DNA from: Chroogloeocystis siderophila 5.2 s.c.1 | GTDB lineage: Bacteria > Cyanobacteriota > Cyanobacteriia > Cyanobacteriales > Chroococcidiopsidaceae | DNA: 64,000 nt | Direction: 5' to 3' | Assembly: GCF_001904655.1 (NCBI RefSeq) | Contig: NZ_MRCC01000007.1 | Location: 218,822-282,821, forward strand | Part shown: one piece after another, positions 26,785 to 35,668 of the stretch | Layout: every line of letters starts with the position of its first letter | How positions within the stretch are numbered: the stretch's first letter is position 1 | Made by a program: the position numbers and the translations under genes | The notes under the pieces: generated by a model | Databases searched by the model: none | What the model was told of the DNA's origin: nothing | What the model saw: only the letters and a program-made list of their open reading frames with translations

Positions 26785-27225
26785 TTAACCCAGGTTCACT
26801 TTCACAACCTTGTTCTTTTCTTCTTCAGCCTTCGGTAAGGTGAGTTTTAGAATGCCATCTTTGTACTCAGCCTGAACATTGGTATTCTGTACCCGCGCAG
26901 GTAATGGAATTATACGCTGGAACTTGCCGTAGCGAAATTCTGTGCGAGTCATTCCTTTTTCTTCCGTTTTTGTTTCTGACTTCCGTTCGCCCGTAATTGA
27001 AACAGAGTCTGCTGATACTTGCACATCTAGATCTTTCGCATCCATACCTGGGACTTCTAGCTTAAGATGAATCGCATCGGAAGTTTCCTCCATTTCGGCT
27101 GCGGGCACAAAGGTAATGCTATTTCCAGTTTCGCGGGCGGTTGGCATGATCTCGTCAAACAGGCGATTCATCTGCCGTTGCAATGTATCAATTTCCCGAA
27201 ACGGTTCCCAACGAACGAGTGCCAT
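26785..27225 (-). CDS. hspA: Small heat-shock protein, HspA/Hsp17 type
   Basis: 146 residues, the usual size of cyanobacterial HspA. The N-terminal arm is MALVRWEPFREIDTLQRQMN. The alpha-crystallin domain spans about 43-130, with DAIHLKLEVPGMDAKDLDV and the consensus-II loop AEYKDGILKLTLPK (A-x-x-x-x-G-I-L motif). The C-terminus has VVKVNLG rather than the usual IxI/V tail. It is an ATP-independent holdase that binds unfolding proteins and thylakoid lipids and passes clients to DnaK/ClpB. The AGGAGG ribosome-binding site is followed by a complementary TCCT right before the ATG (see findings). Confidence 0.95.
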   Translation of the reverse strand: MALVRWEPFREIDTLQRQMNRLFDEIMPTARETGNSITFVPAAEMEETSDAIHLKLEVPGMDAKDLDVQVSADSVSITGERKSETKTEEKGMTRTEFRYGKFQRIIPLPARVQNTNVQAEYKDGILKLTLPKAEEEKNKVVKVNLG

Positions 27226-27240
27226 AGGAATTTACCTCCT
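27223..27240 (-). promoter_or_regulatory. Possible RNA thermometer at the hsp20 ribosome-binding site
   Basis: The leader reads AGGAGGTAAATTCCTATG on the minus strand. AGGA of the Shine-Dalgarno sequence (27240-27237) can pair with TCCT (27229-27226) immediately before the start codon, closing a 7-base loop. A short SD-sequestering hairpin of this kind is known as an RNA thermometer for hsp17 of Synechocystis. Four base pairs alone is weak, and the rest of the 5' UTR was not folded. Confidence 0.3.
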
Positions 27241-27360
27241 GTAATGTCGATACTTGCAATGTTGTTTATGCGGTCGAATGAACTGTATCCAGCGGGTTGT
27301 TTACGCTGAATGCTTGAAGCTTTAGGCAGGTAGTCCACTACTGGGGACAGGATTCGCTGA

Positions 27361-27410
27361 GTTTGTAGTGCAGGCTTTAGCCTGTCACGACTGAAGTCGT
27401 TACTACAAAC
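27361..27410. repeat. Cruciform-forming dispersed repeat
   Basis: GTTTGTAGT (27361-27369) pairs with ACTACAAAC (27402-27410) in a 9-bp outer stem that encloses two small inner hairpins: CAGGCTTTAGCCTG (27371-27384) and CGACTGAAGTCG (27388-27399). This three-way-junction pattern is a very common, multi-copy cyanobacterial intergenic repeat. It may be mobilised as a MITE-like unit. Confidence 0.65.
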
Positions 27411-27506
27411 TACAAATGCTGAATCTGCCATGGTGCTGAACCCAGAAAAGCAGAAATAGGATTTCCTGGAGTTCTGCACTGAAGATTCAAATTAAAAATA
27501 GGGAAA

Positions 27507-27528
27507 AAATCTGAGGACTTTCTGAGGA
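27507..27528 (+). promoter_or_regulatory. 11-bp tandem direct repeat, candidate operator of the OmpR-type regulator
   Basis: CTGAGGACTTTCTGAGGA at 27511-27528, preceded by AAAT, gives 22 bases identical to 58150-58171. The CTGAGG half-sites are spaced 11 bp apart, one helical turn, as in sites for OmpR/PhoB-family regulators that bind as head-to-tail dimers. It lies about 108 bp upstream of the gene for such a regulator (27636), suggesting autoregulation, and about 290 bp upstream of hsp20 on the other strand. Confidence 0.5.
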
Positions 27529-27635
27529 TTGGCTGAATTTGCCTCGCTAATTATTAGATTGAAGGGGAAGTGAATCATTGCTTGGTTTGATCGTAGGAAA
27601 ATGGAGATAAAGGGTGGTAGGGTGGCGGCAGAACG

Positions 27636-29489
27636 ATGAAACTATTGATTATCGATGACGATCGCGAAACAACTTCTGTTCTGAGCGCTGTACTGACTGC
27701 TCAGCAATTGACGGTGGATGTTGCGCCGGATGCTCAGACGGCACTGGCACTGCTCCAAACAGTTCCCTACGATTTAATTGTGCTGGATGTGATATTGCCT
27801 GATGCAGATGGTATTTCCCTCTGCCGCACGATTCGGCAACAGCAGCAAACTATCCCGATTTTGCTCTTGACGGCGAAGGATGCAGTGGGCGATCGCGTGG
27901 CTGGGTTAGAAGCAGGAGCAGATGACTATCTCACCAAACCCTACGATTCAGCAGAATTGCTGGCGCGAATTCGGACCTTGCTGCGACGAGGACAGACCCC
28001 TATTACTGAAACCCTGACCTGGGGAGCGTTGCAGGTCGATCCTCAAGCTTGCAGAGTCACCTATCAGGGCAATCCCATTAAGCTGACCCCCAAAGAATAC
28101 CGGTTGCTGGAACTCTTTTTGCGCTATCCTCACCGGGTTTTTGATCGCAAAGCATTGCTTGATCACGCCTGGTCAATTGACGAATGCCCAGGGGAAGAAG
28201 CTGTGACCACCCAAATCCGGGGACTGCGCCGCAAGCTAGAAGCCGCCGGACTGCCCACCGACCCGATCGAAACGCTATATGGACTGGGCTATCGCTTACG
28301 AGCCTGGCAACCGGATCCGCCCTCCCCGGAACTTGACATTGGAAAACAGGAGGCGATCGCCGCCATTAGGCAAATGTGGCAGGAGTTTCAAGGACGACTC
28401 CAGGAGCAGTTAAGCCTACTGGAAAAAGCAAGCAGCCACTTAGCCAACCAAACGCTAACCCCAACACAACAGCAGCAGGCCCAGTCCACTGCTCATCGGT
28501 TGATCGGTTCCCTCAGCGCTTATGGACAACCAGAGGCAGCAATACTAGCGCGACACATCGAGCAAGGGTTTGCTGCGCCTCAATCTGCGATCGCCCTTCA
28601 ATTAACCAGCTTGTTACAGCAACTGCGGCAAGCCACCACCCAACCTTTCTTCGCCAAGGCTCCTGCAAGCTCAACAGCATCTCAACCGCCGCTGACCCAC
28701 CGGATTTTGGCGATTGCCCCTAATCTAACCCTCTTACAACCACTCCAAACCGCAGCACCCAATTGGGGATGTCATCTGGACACAGCCACCGACCTCACCA
28801 GTGCCCGTCAGCAGCTTTTGACCCAAACGCCCGATGCCATTATTCTCGATCTAGACTTCCCAGATACCCAGAAAACAGGACTCACCCTCCTAACCCAGAT
28901 CAAACGCCTGGGACCTACGCCCGTCCTGATTTTGACCCAGCAAGATAGGTTGCGCGATTCTCCTTCAAAGACGCTGCGCGATCGCATCACCGTTGCCCGT
29001 TTGGGAGCCGATGCCTACTTGCAAAAACCTGCATCTCCCAGCGATATATGGCGCGTCATTCATCGCCTGCTGCACCGCTTTGATCCCATCACCGCCAAGC
29101 TGCTGATTGTAGATGACGATCCCGACCTGCTGACACGATTGCAGACGCAACTGCAACCCTGGGGGTTTCAAGTCACCGGGCTGAGCGATCCCAGCCAGTT
29201 TTGGTCGGTGCTGCAAACAACCCGCCCCGATCTGCTACTGCTAGATGTGTCCATGCCCGAATATAGCGGCATTGACCTGTGCCGAGTGGTTCGTTGCGAT
29301 GCCCATTGGTACGCACTGCCTATCCTATTTCTGTCTGCCCATGCCGATGCCAATACGTTGCATAAAGCCCTGTCAGTCGGAGCCGATGATTACGTCCTCA
29401 AGCCGATCGCCGAAGCTGATTTAATTCAGCGAATCTTACAACGCCTGGGACGCACGAGTGCTCTGGAAGGGATGCCCATTTTAAGGTAG
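27636..29489 (+). CDS. Hybrid OmpR-type response regulator (REC-wHTH-HPt-REC-REC)
   Basis: 617 residues. Receiver 1 (1-120) has IIDDDRE, phospho-Asp in LIVLDVILPD and Lys in DDYLTKPYDS. The Trans_Reg_C winged helix (125-225) includes LTPKEYRLLELFLRYPHRVF and DPIETLYGLGYRL. An HPt-like helix bundle (about 240-330) has the candidate phospho-His in STAHRLIGSLSAYG. A second receiver (350-475) keeps DAIILDLDFPD but lacks the N-terminal acidic pair (RILAIAPNL), so it may be a pseudo-receiver. A third complete receiver (490-610) has LIVDDDPDLL, LLLLDVSMPE and DDYVLKPIAE. DNA binding followed by an internal phosphorelay chain is unusual. The histidine kinase at 30470 is the likely partner. Confidence 0.85.
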   Translation: MKLLIIDDDRETTSVLSAVLTAQQLTVDVAPDAQTALALLQTVPYDLIVLDVILPDADGISLCRTIRQQQQTIPILLLTAKDAVGDRVAGLEAGADDYLTKPYDSAELLARIRTLLRRGQTPITETLTWGALQVDPQACRVTYQGNPIKLTPKEYRLLELFLRYPHRVFDRKALLDHAWSIDECPGEEAVTTQIRGLRRKLEAAGLPTDPIETLYGLGYRLRAWQPDPPSPELDIGKQEAIAAIRQMWQEFQGRLQEQLSLLEKASSHLANQTLTPTQQQQAQSTAHRLIGSLSAYGQPEAAILARHIEQGFAAPQSAIALQLTSLLQQLRQATTQPFFAKAPASSTASQPPLTHRILAIAPNLTLLQPLQTAAPNWGCHLDTATDLTSARQQLLTQTPDAIILDLDFPDTQKTGLTLLTQIKRLGPTPVLILTQQDRLRDSPSKTLRDRITVARLGADAYLQKPASPSDIWRVIHRLLHRFDPITAKLLIVDDDPDLLTRLQTQLQPWGFQVTGLSDPSQFWSVLQTTRPDLLLLDVSMPEYSGIDLCRVVRCDAHWYALPILFLSAHADANTLHKALSVGADDYVLKPIAEADLIQRILQRLGRTSALEGMPILR

Positions 29490-29531
29490 GCTGAATATAC
29501 GAGACTCTGAGTGAGACTCCACACGAGTTAG

Positions 29532-30320
29532 TTACCTACCCATCCGCGTCGAATTCTGATGCTCCAACTCTAGACGCATCTGCTCTTGATGATGGGCGAT
29601 CGCCTCCTGATGCGCCTGATCTCCCGCACTCCCTGCTTTTCGAGAATCTAACTCACTGAAGGCATCCAGGCGACCATACAAAATCACTACATCCCCAGGA
29701 TGAATCACCGTCGAACCCTGAGGTGCCCCAATGTATGCTCCATCAAACCGCTGAATTCCTAGCACCAGCATCCCCTCCTGATACAGATCAGTTTCCTGCA
29801 ACGGCTTGTCTGCCAGCCAATCGTCGGGGTCAATTTGCAATTCCATCACCCCATAATCTTCCGCAAGACGCAGCAGGCTGGCATAATCTCGCGCGTCTAA
29901 ATGAGTCCAGCGCCGCAGTGCCCACTCCACCCAATGCGAGAGCAAACGACTGACCCAGCGATTCGTTGCCAGCACCCACAGCACCGCAATTCCCAGCAAA
30001 AGCAACCCCAGCCGAGGCAGCCACTCGCGCGGCCCTGCCACATTAATAAACGTCAACACCAGCGAAGAAATCACCGTAATCAGCCCAGCATTACCCAACA
30101 GCATCAGCCACATCAAAATACGGCGGCGTACAGGGTGAGCAACCACCAACTCAGATTCACTGGTGGTGAAACCCGAACCTGTGATGGCAGAATGGGCTTG
30201 AAATTTAGCCGCCTCGCGAGATAGCCCAGTCAAGGTCAATGCTTCAGCGGCAATCCGAGTGATCAATAGCGACAGAGTAATGGTCAGTAAAACAGATATT
30301 AACGCTGCCAAGCAAAACAC
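29532..30320 (-). CDS. Membrane protein with TrkA-C (RCK_C) domain
   Basis: 262 residues. There are three hydrophobic segments (AALISVLLTITLSLLITRIA, RRILMWLMLLGNAGLITVIS, RLGLLLLGIAVLWVLA). A cytoplasmic TrkA-C/RCK_C domain follows at about 170-240 (LQETDLYQEGMLVLGI, PQGSTVIHPGDVVILYGRLD). A charged Gln/His tail ends the protein. TrkA-C domains bind small ligands and gate K+ channels or cation/proton antiporters, so this could sense or move K+ or another cation. Proteobacterial heat-resistance loci carry a KefB-type K+ system in the same context. Starts: GTG 30320 is only a base or two from AGGAGG; TTG 30311 has better spacing. Confidence 0.65.
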   Translation of the reverse strand: MFCLAALISVLLTITLSLLITRIAAEALTLTGLSREAAKFQAHSAITGSGFTTSESELVVAHPVRRRILMWLMLLGNAGLITVISSLVLTFINVAGPREWLPRLGLLLLGIAVLWVLATNRWVSRLLSHWVEWALRRWTHLDARDYASLLRLAEDYGVMELQIDPDDWLADKPLQETDLYQEGMLVLGIQRFDGAYIGAPQGSTVIHPGDVVILYGRLDAFSELDSRKAGSAGDQAHQEAIAHHQEQMRLELEHQNSTRMGR

Positions 30321-30469
30321 CTCCTAACTGGGTAGAGGACTCCATAACCTGAAATTTCACCATAGAGATACAGAGCCACTCCTCCGTACCCTCAGTATCT
30401 CTGTGGCCCTAAGCCACAATCTTTAGCATACGCTGGGATAGCTTGTAGTCAGCACTTCAGTGCTAAACT
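30321..30469. other. Short divergent intergenic region
   Basis: 149 bp between the TrkA-C gene (-) and the histidine-kinase gene (+). AGAGATAC (about 30365) pairs with GTATCTCT (about 30396) in an 8-bp stem, with further partial complementarity (agagccac/gtggccct). The divergent promoters must be here; no 11-bp repeat was recognised. Confidence 0.35.
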
Positions 30470-32677
30470 ATGGAAGAAAAACCCGCCCATTCCAGGAGCA
30501 ACATTTTGTCTGAGGGTCGGTTTCATCTTCAGAAGCGATTGGTGAATATGGGATTGCTCGTTGCGATTTTGCTTCTGGGCAGTACCGGCGTTGTGGCCCT
30601 CCTCAATGCCCGCGAGTGGCAAGCCATCCAAAAACAAGTGCAACATACCTACAACCTGTTGCTGACCCTGGAGCAGACAAAAACCAACCTGAACGGCACA
30701 GCGAAAGCGCAGCGAGGCTATCGGTTGACCCAGGGCATCGAGTCTAACTCTAAGATCTTTTTGCAAGACTATCAAACCAGTGTGCAACAGACGCAGCAAG
30801 CCCTGGCGCAACTACAGCAGTTGACGGCAGACAACCCTACCCAGCAAACTCGCCTACAAGAAATCAACACTCTCTGGCAGCAGTATCAGGCACTCCATCA
30901 GTCTCAGGTGGAGCCATCCCTAACGGAGAATCAATCTGAAGCGCGAATCTCCTCTGTGATTCAAACGTCTGATCGCCTCCAGCGACAAATCTTTGCCCTG
31001 CTCAACCAGATGTCCACCACCGAGCAACAGTTGCTGGAACAGCGCATCGCCGTCACTGCCCGCCTGACGCGCACGGCAAACCATATTCTAGCGATCGCCT
31101 ATGGCTTAAGTCTGGTATCCCTGGCGACCATCTATGCCCTACTGCGACGGGAAGCCAGAAAACGACACCAAGCTGAAGCCAATCTCCGCCGCAGCGAACA
31201 CAAGTTTCAGTCTGTGTTTGATGAACTCGACGAATTTGCCGGACTGCTAACTCCAGAGGGGACACTGATTGAAGTTAACCAAGCCCCCCTCATCTTTGCT
31301 CAAGTGACACGGGAAGAAATACTGGGCAAGCCTTTCTGGGAATTTTCCCTCTGGCAGCAAAGTTCAGAATTAACTGAAACTGCCAAAACAGCAGTCAGTC
31401 AGGCAGCGGCGGGGCACTTCTTTCGCACTGAAGTCACCTTCAACAGCGCCATTGGGCAGCCCCATACCTTTGATGTCTCCGTGAAACCTGTCCATTCGGC
31501 TCAATCAAAGCAGGTGATGTGGCTAATTGCCGAAGGACGAGATGTTACCACTCAGGTGCAATTGCGGGATGCACTGCGGCAGGAACGCGATCGCTCGCTT
31601 CATCTCATCAACAGCAGCAAAGACGGCATTGCTGCGTTTGATGAAACGGGTATCTGCACCTTCTGGAATCCCGCAATGGAAACCCTAACGGGCATTCCCC
31701 GCGATCGCGCCATTGGGCAATGTGAGATGGATCTCTTTCGTTCCCTTGTTCCAGACGCTACCCTTCAGCACCTGCCTCTGGGCACGGCAGATACGGTGAC
31801 GGCGTTCGACTTTTCCTACTTCCATCCCCAAACTGGGCAGATCCAATTTCTTGAAGCCCACTACTCGCCCTTGCACAACGGCAGCACAACCGTAACCGGG
31901 GGATTAATCGTGCTACGGGATGTCACCCGGCAGCGCGAACTAGAGCGACTCAAGCGAGAATTTATCTCTATCATCAGCCACGAAATTCGCACACCACTAT
32001 CTTCAATTCGCGGTGCTTTGGGATTGGTGGCCGAAGGCATCTTGGACGATGATCCCCAAACTGCTAAAGAGATGGTGAGCATTGCCAATAACAACATCGA
32101 GCGGTTGGTGAGACTGGTCAACGACATTCTGGCACTCAATCGTCTGGAATCGGGACAGGTGGATTTGAAATATCAGTGGTGTCCGGCGGTTTCCCTGGTA
32201 CAGCAAGCCTTTTCCAGCGTTGAAGCCCTCGCTACTGCTCATCAAATTCACCTAGAGGCAACTGTACCTAACGATCTCTGGATCTGGGCTGACCCCGATT
32301 GGCTAGTGCAGGTTCTGGTCAACTTGGTCAACAATGCCATCAAGTTCTCTCCTCCCCAAACAGCGATCGCTGTCACAGCAGAGGCGATCGCCTCCGAGTC
32401 TATCATCCAGTTTGCGGTCATCGATCAAGGGCGCGGCATCCCAGCAGACAAGTTACAAACCATCTTTGGCCGCTTCCAGCAGGTTGATGCCTCTGACTCT
32501 CGCCAAAAAGGCGGAACCGGACTAGGACTGGCCATCTGTCGCCGGATTGTGCAACAAAATGGCGGGCGCATCTGGGCAGAAAGCGCACTGGGCAAGGGTA
32601 GTACATTTTATTTCACACTGCCCCATCCAGAGCATCAGGAAGAGGGAAGGTTCTTTAAGGTAGAACGTTCAGTTTAG
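30470..32677 (+). CDS. Sensor histidine kinase (CHASE3-PAS-PAS-HisKA-HATPase)
   Basis: 735 residues. Membrane helix 1 is near 24-45 (MGLLVAILLLGSTGVVALL). The extracytoplasmic CHASE3 sensor covers about 50-195 (QRGYRLTQGIESNSKIFLQD is a typical CHASE3 signature). Helix 2 is near 203-222. Two PAS domains (about 240-360 and 375-490) follow. The H-box is FISIISHEIRTPLSSIRGAL, N-box VNLVNNAIKFSPP, and G-boxes DQGRGIP and GGTGLGLAICRR. It is the only histidine kinase in the block and is flanked by three response regulators, so it probably feeds the 27636 hybrid regulator and the receivers at 33014 and 33788. What the CHASE3 domain senses is unknown. Confidence 0.92.
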   Translation: MEEKPAHSRSNILSEGRFHLQKRLVNMGLLVAILLLGSTGVVALLNAREWQAIQKQVQHTYNLLLTLEQTKTNLNGTAKAQRGYRLTQGIESNSKIFLQDYQTSVQQTQQALAQLQQLTADNPTQQTRLQEINTLWQQYQALHQSQVEPSLTENQSEARISSVIQTSDRLQRQIFALLNQMSTTEQQLLEQRIAVTARLTRTANHILAIAYGLSLVSLATIYALLRREARKRHQAEANLRRSEHKFQSVFDELDEFAGLLTPEGTLIEVNQAPLIFAQVTREEILGKPFWEFSLWQQSSELTETAKTAVSQAAAGHFFRTEVTFNSAIGQPHTFDVSVKPVHSAQSKQVMWLIAEGRDVTTQVQLRDALRQERDRSLHLINSSKDGIAAFDETGICTFWNPAMETLTGIPRDRAIGQCEMDLFRSLVPDATLQHLPLGTADTVTAFDFSYFHPQTGQIQFLEAHYSPLHNGSTTVTGGLIVLRDVTRQRELERLKREFISIISHEIRTPLSSIRGALGLVAEGILDDDPQTAKEMVSIANNNIERLVRLVNDILALNRLESGQVDLKYQWCPAVSLVQQAFSSVEALATAHQIHLEATVPNDLWIWADPDWLVQVLVNLVNNAIKFSPPQTAIAVTAEAIASESIIQFAVIDQGRGIPADKLQTIFGRFQQVDASDSRQKGGTGLGLAICRRIVQQNGGRIWAESALGKGSTFYFTLPHPEHQEEGRFFKVERSV

Positions 32678-33013
32678 GAGCCTGGCGTGAAATACGCTCT
32701 ATTTTGTCAAGAATGCCGTATTTTCAAAAGATTTCACTGCCTGCCAAGATAAAAACTTGGAGTGATGCCCGTTTCGTGACTCATGTTTTGATCGCTCAGG
32801 ACGAGTACGACGGGGCTGCCGTTATTCATTGCAATTGCGTTTAGATTAAACGCCTGGGTGCAGCACTTCAGCCCAGACGTGGCAGGAATCAACAGCACGT
32901 TGTCGGTACCCCGTTGTTGGCAACGATCGCACAACCCGTTGAGGGCGATCGCTTCAGTTTTAACCCTGTCATGTGTATGGGCAACACTCTGCCTATCCTC
33001 AAAGCAGTATCTT
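32678..33013. other. Intergenic region with coding-like antisense stretch
   Basis: 336 bp between the kinase and the following receiver gene. On the minus strand 32734 to about 33000 reads as a convincingly protein-like sequence (CDRCQQRGTDNVLLIPATSG, then NAIAMNNGSPVVLVLSDQN). It has no recognised start of its own, and its upstream part overlaps the receiver gene antisense. It may be the tail of a lost gene. The plus-strand extension of the receiver frame (from 32858) looks non-coding. Confidence 0.3.
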
Positions 33014-33415
33014 ATGTCTAATTCCAATCTAAATCGCTGCATCTTATTGATTGATGATGAACCCGATCTCTGTCGCATTGTCAAAGTCACCCTAGAACGC
33101 CTCAAGGGCTGGACAATCTTGACCGCTTATACCGGACAGGACGGCTTCACCATTGCCCAAACCCAACCACTGGATCTGATCTTACTCGACCTGAGCCTAC
33201 CGGATGGCAATGGCTTGGAGTGGCGGCAAACCCTGAAAACGAATATAGTAACGCGATCAATTCCCGTGATTCTTTTCACAGCCAGTAACCCCGCCGACCC
33301 CACCTCCACAGACGAGTTGGGTGGCGATGGTGCTGACAACATTGCAGGGGTCATCCTCAAACCCTTTAGCGTCCTGCAACTCGCCGATCAAATCTGTACC
33401 CAACTCCACTGGTAA
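33014..33415 (+). CDS. Single-domain response regulator
   Basis: The ATG at 33014 (MSNSNLNRCILLIDDEPDL) is chosen because the ~50 residues upstream in the open frame do not resemble a receiver. It encodes about 133 residues that form one receiver domain: acidic pair in LLIDDEPD, phospho-Asp in LILLDLSLPDGNG, Thr/Ser in PVILFTAS, Lys in GVILKPFS. There is no output domain. Such CheY-like proteins usually act by binding a kinase or phosphotransfer protein. It lies directly downstream of the sensor kinase in the same direction. Confidence 0.88.
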   Translation: MSNSNLNRCILLIDDEPDLCRIVKVTLERLKGWTILTAYTGQDGFTIAQTQPLDLILLDLSLPDGNGLEWRQTLKTNIVTRSIPVILFTASNPADPTSTDELGGDGADNIAGVILKPFSVLQLADQICTQLHW

Positions 33416-33787
33416 AAGGGTTTGTAGCAAACCATTCCTGTCTCCGCAAAACGCAGTACATCCCCCTACGCAATCAAGTCAACCTGAAACCTCAACTCCT
33501 CTCAGTGTTTCCTTAGAATTTTGGTTTTTAATTGGGAGCAAAACCTGCACTGATTACTGTCTATCTTCCAGGGTGCGGAGCCTATTTACTTAAACTCTAG
33601 CTTGTTTAGGGAGAAACTTCATGGTAGAGAGCTTTGCAGTTATCTCAAGTAAGGCGGATCGTTTAAGTGCTACCAAAAGAGAAACGCCAAAATTGATACA
33701 CTTGAACGATTAAGCCTGCACATTACAACTTCAGTATCAATTTAAAGGAAGTTGGGATAAAACCTCTCACGCCAGAAGTGTAGTGGT
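33416..33787. other. Intergenic region between two receiver genes
   Basis: 372 bp without a gene. The 11-bp direct repeat at 33501-33516 (minus strand) is the only structured signal found. The remaining sequence, including aagtaaggcggatcgtttaagtgctaccaaaag, shows no open frame with protein-like features. Confidence 0.35.
33501..33522 (-). promoter_or_regulatory. 11-bp tandem direct repeat (candidate operator)
   Basis: On the minus strand: CTAAGGAAACACTGAG, i.e. half-sites CTAAGG and CTGAGA 11 bp apart, preceded by AAATT. It matches the spacing and core of the copies at 27507 and 58150. It lies 266-287 bp upstream of the receiver gene at 33788. Confidence 0.35.
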
Positions 33788-34237
33788 GTGCTCAAATCTC
33801 AGATCGATGCGGCAACAAACAATGATTCAATGATTGATTCCTCAGCAACAACCATTCAAACCGCAAGGCGCATTCTGTTTGTCGATGATGAGTTTGACGT
33901 GCGGCGCGTTGTGCAAACCTGTCTGGAAAAAATTGCTCACTGGACAGTGATTGTGGCAGAGTCTGGAGAAGAGGGATTACGGAAAGCTAGAACAGAGCAT
34001 CCCGATGCGATCGTTCTGGATGTGATGATGCCAGGAATGGATGGCTACCAGTTTCTCAATGCTCTGCTGCTTCAGCCAGAAACGCGATCGATTCCCGTGG
34101 TTTTATTAACGGCTAAAGCCGACTCTTTGGACGTTAAGCAGTATGAAGTAATGGGAATCAAAGGCTTGATTGGTAAACCCTTTAACCCGTTGACCCTGCA
34201 TCGAGAAGTTGCGGCTTGCTTGAATTGGTCTGTCTAA
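33788..34237 (+). CDS. Single-domain response regulator
   Basis: 149 residues from a GTG start; an internal Met (MIDSSATTIQ, codon 16) is an alternative start. The receiver domain has LFVDDEFDVRRVV, phospho-Asp in DAIVLDVMMPGMDG, VVLLTAKAD and GLIGKPFNP. There is no output domain. It is similar in style to the preceding receiver (both have LERLKGWTI/LEKIAHWTV after the first helix), so the two may be paralogues that compete for the same kinase or HPt domain. Confidence 0.85.
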   Translation: MLKSQIDAATNNDSMIDSSATTIQTARRILFVDDEFDVRRVVQTCLEKIAHWTVIVAESGEEGLRKARTEHPDAIVLDVMMPGMDGYQFLNALLLQPETRSIPVVLLTAKADSLDVKQYEVMGIKGLIGKPFNPLTLHREVAACLNWSV

Positions 34238-34565
34238 CGCAAAGAGAAATAAACACAACAAATCATTGCTTCAGAATTTCTACATTTTTTCAGGATAGGT
34301 TTTACCTGTCAATTGCATTAAGCCAACAACGCTTAACGCACTTCTTCCCTTTGGCATGATTCTAGCCGAATAAGCCGCAGGCTGATGTTTAGTCATTGCG
34401 ACCTCTACGTGGGCGATGGTTCTAATGACAGGGCTTTTGCTCCCATCCTAATTTTTCAAATCGGAAAGGTTCAGATGCACTGCACGAGCTTCTCCTAATT
34501 CAAAATTTGCTCAAACGCACTTTGATTGATCGCGCTTCACTCTATCAAAACTAGGAGAGCAGACT
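34238..34565. other. Intergenic region upstream of glycosyltransferases
   Basis: 328 bp without a supported gene. It should include the promoter of the glycosyltransferase pair. The right end has the strong ribosome-binding site AGGAG before 34566. No repeat or operator of the 11-bp family was seen. Confidence 0.35.
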
Positions 34566-35642
34566 ATGCGAATTGCACAAATTGCTCCGTTGTGGGAGCG
34601 AGTTCCCCCTCCAGGCTACGGTGGTACAGAATTAGTGGTAAGTTTATTGACCGATGAACTGGTTCGACGCGGACATGAAGTCACGCTGTTTGCAACGGCT
34701 GATTCAATCACCCTCGCCAAGCTGGAACCTGGAGCAATTCAGCCCTTACGCTTGATGGAAGCAACGCCGCAAGAGGCCCAGGTTTATGACGCCTTACAAC
34801 TGAGCAAAGTTTACGAAAATGCCAGCGACTTTGACATTATTCATTCCCACGTTGATTTTCAAGCCTTCCCTTACGCCAATTTGGTAAAAACACCAACCGT
34901 GCATACCACTCACGGCATTATTCCACCCTGGGTTGAGCCAATTTACATCAAAAATAAACACCAGAATTTTGTCAGTATTTCCAATTCCCAGCGTCGAGAT
35001 GATCTGGGTTTAAATTACATTGCCACAGTCTATAACGGCATTGATCCAAGTAACTATGTTTTCCATCCTCAGCCAGACAATCCACCCTATCTGGCATTTC
35101 TGGGGCGGATGTCACCGGAAAAAGGTCCCCATTTAGCAATTGAAATTGCCAAACGCAGTAGTTGGCATTTGAAAATGGCAGGAAAGGTTGATCGCGCTGA
35201 TCAAGATTTTTTTGAACAGCAAGTAGCACCGCTGATTGATGGTCAACGAATTGAGTTTCTGAGTGAAGCGAATCATGCTCAGAAAAGCGACCTCATGGGA
35301 GGAGCCGTAGCGACCCTGTTCCCTATTACCTGGCGGGAACCCTTTGGTTTGGTGATGACCGAATCAATGGTGTGTGGTACTCCTGTCATTGCAATGGCAA
35401 TGGGTTCGGCTCCAGAAGTGATTGTTCACGGCAAAACAGGCTTTCTCTGTCAAACCATTGATGAGTGTATTGCAGCGATCGATCGAGTGCCTGCCATTGA
35501 CCGTCGAGTGTGCCGTCGGCATGTTGAGCAGCATTTTAGCGTTCAGTCAATGGTGGATGGCTATGAAGCAGTTTATCGGGACGTATTGGCCAAGAGTTAT
35601 CAGCCTAATGGCTATCAGAAAGCTCCCATGATTGCAGCCTAG
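34566..35642 (+). CDS. Glycosyltransferase family 4
   Basis: 358 residues with GT-B fold. The N-terminal acceptor domain opens IAQIAPLWERVPPPGYGGTE and contains DIIHSHVDFQAFPYA. The C-terminal domain has the nucleotide-sugar site (FLGRMSPEKGPHLAIEIAK) and the GT4 E-x7-E motif (EPFGLVMTESMVCGTPVIAM). It transfers a sugar from a nucleotide donor to an unknown acceptor in the cytoplasm; a role in envelope or exopolysaccharide or a compatible-solute glucoside is inferred only from the stress context. AGGAG upstream; the next gene starts 26 bp downstream, so the two form an operon. Confidence 0.88.
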   Translation: MRIAQIAPLWERVPPPGYGGTELVVSLLTDELVRRGHEVTLFATADSITLAKLEPGAIQPLRLMEATPQEAQVYDALQLSKVYENASDFDIIHSHVDFQAFPYANLVKTPTVHTTHGIIPPWVEPIYIKNKHQNFVSISNSQRRDDLGLNYIATVYNGIDPSNYVFHPQPDNPPYLAFLGRMSPEKGPHLAIEIAKRSSWHLKMAGKVDRADQDFFEQQVAPLIDGQRIEFLSEANHAQKSDLMGGAVATLFPITWREPFGLVMTESMVCGTPVIAMAMGSAPEVIVHGKTGFLCQTIDECIAAIDRVPAIDRRVCRRHVEQHFSVQSMVDGYEAVYRDVLAKSYQPNGYQKAPMIAA

Positions 35643-35668
35643 AGCATACAGCTAATGGAGGTGACGAT

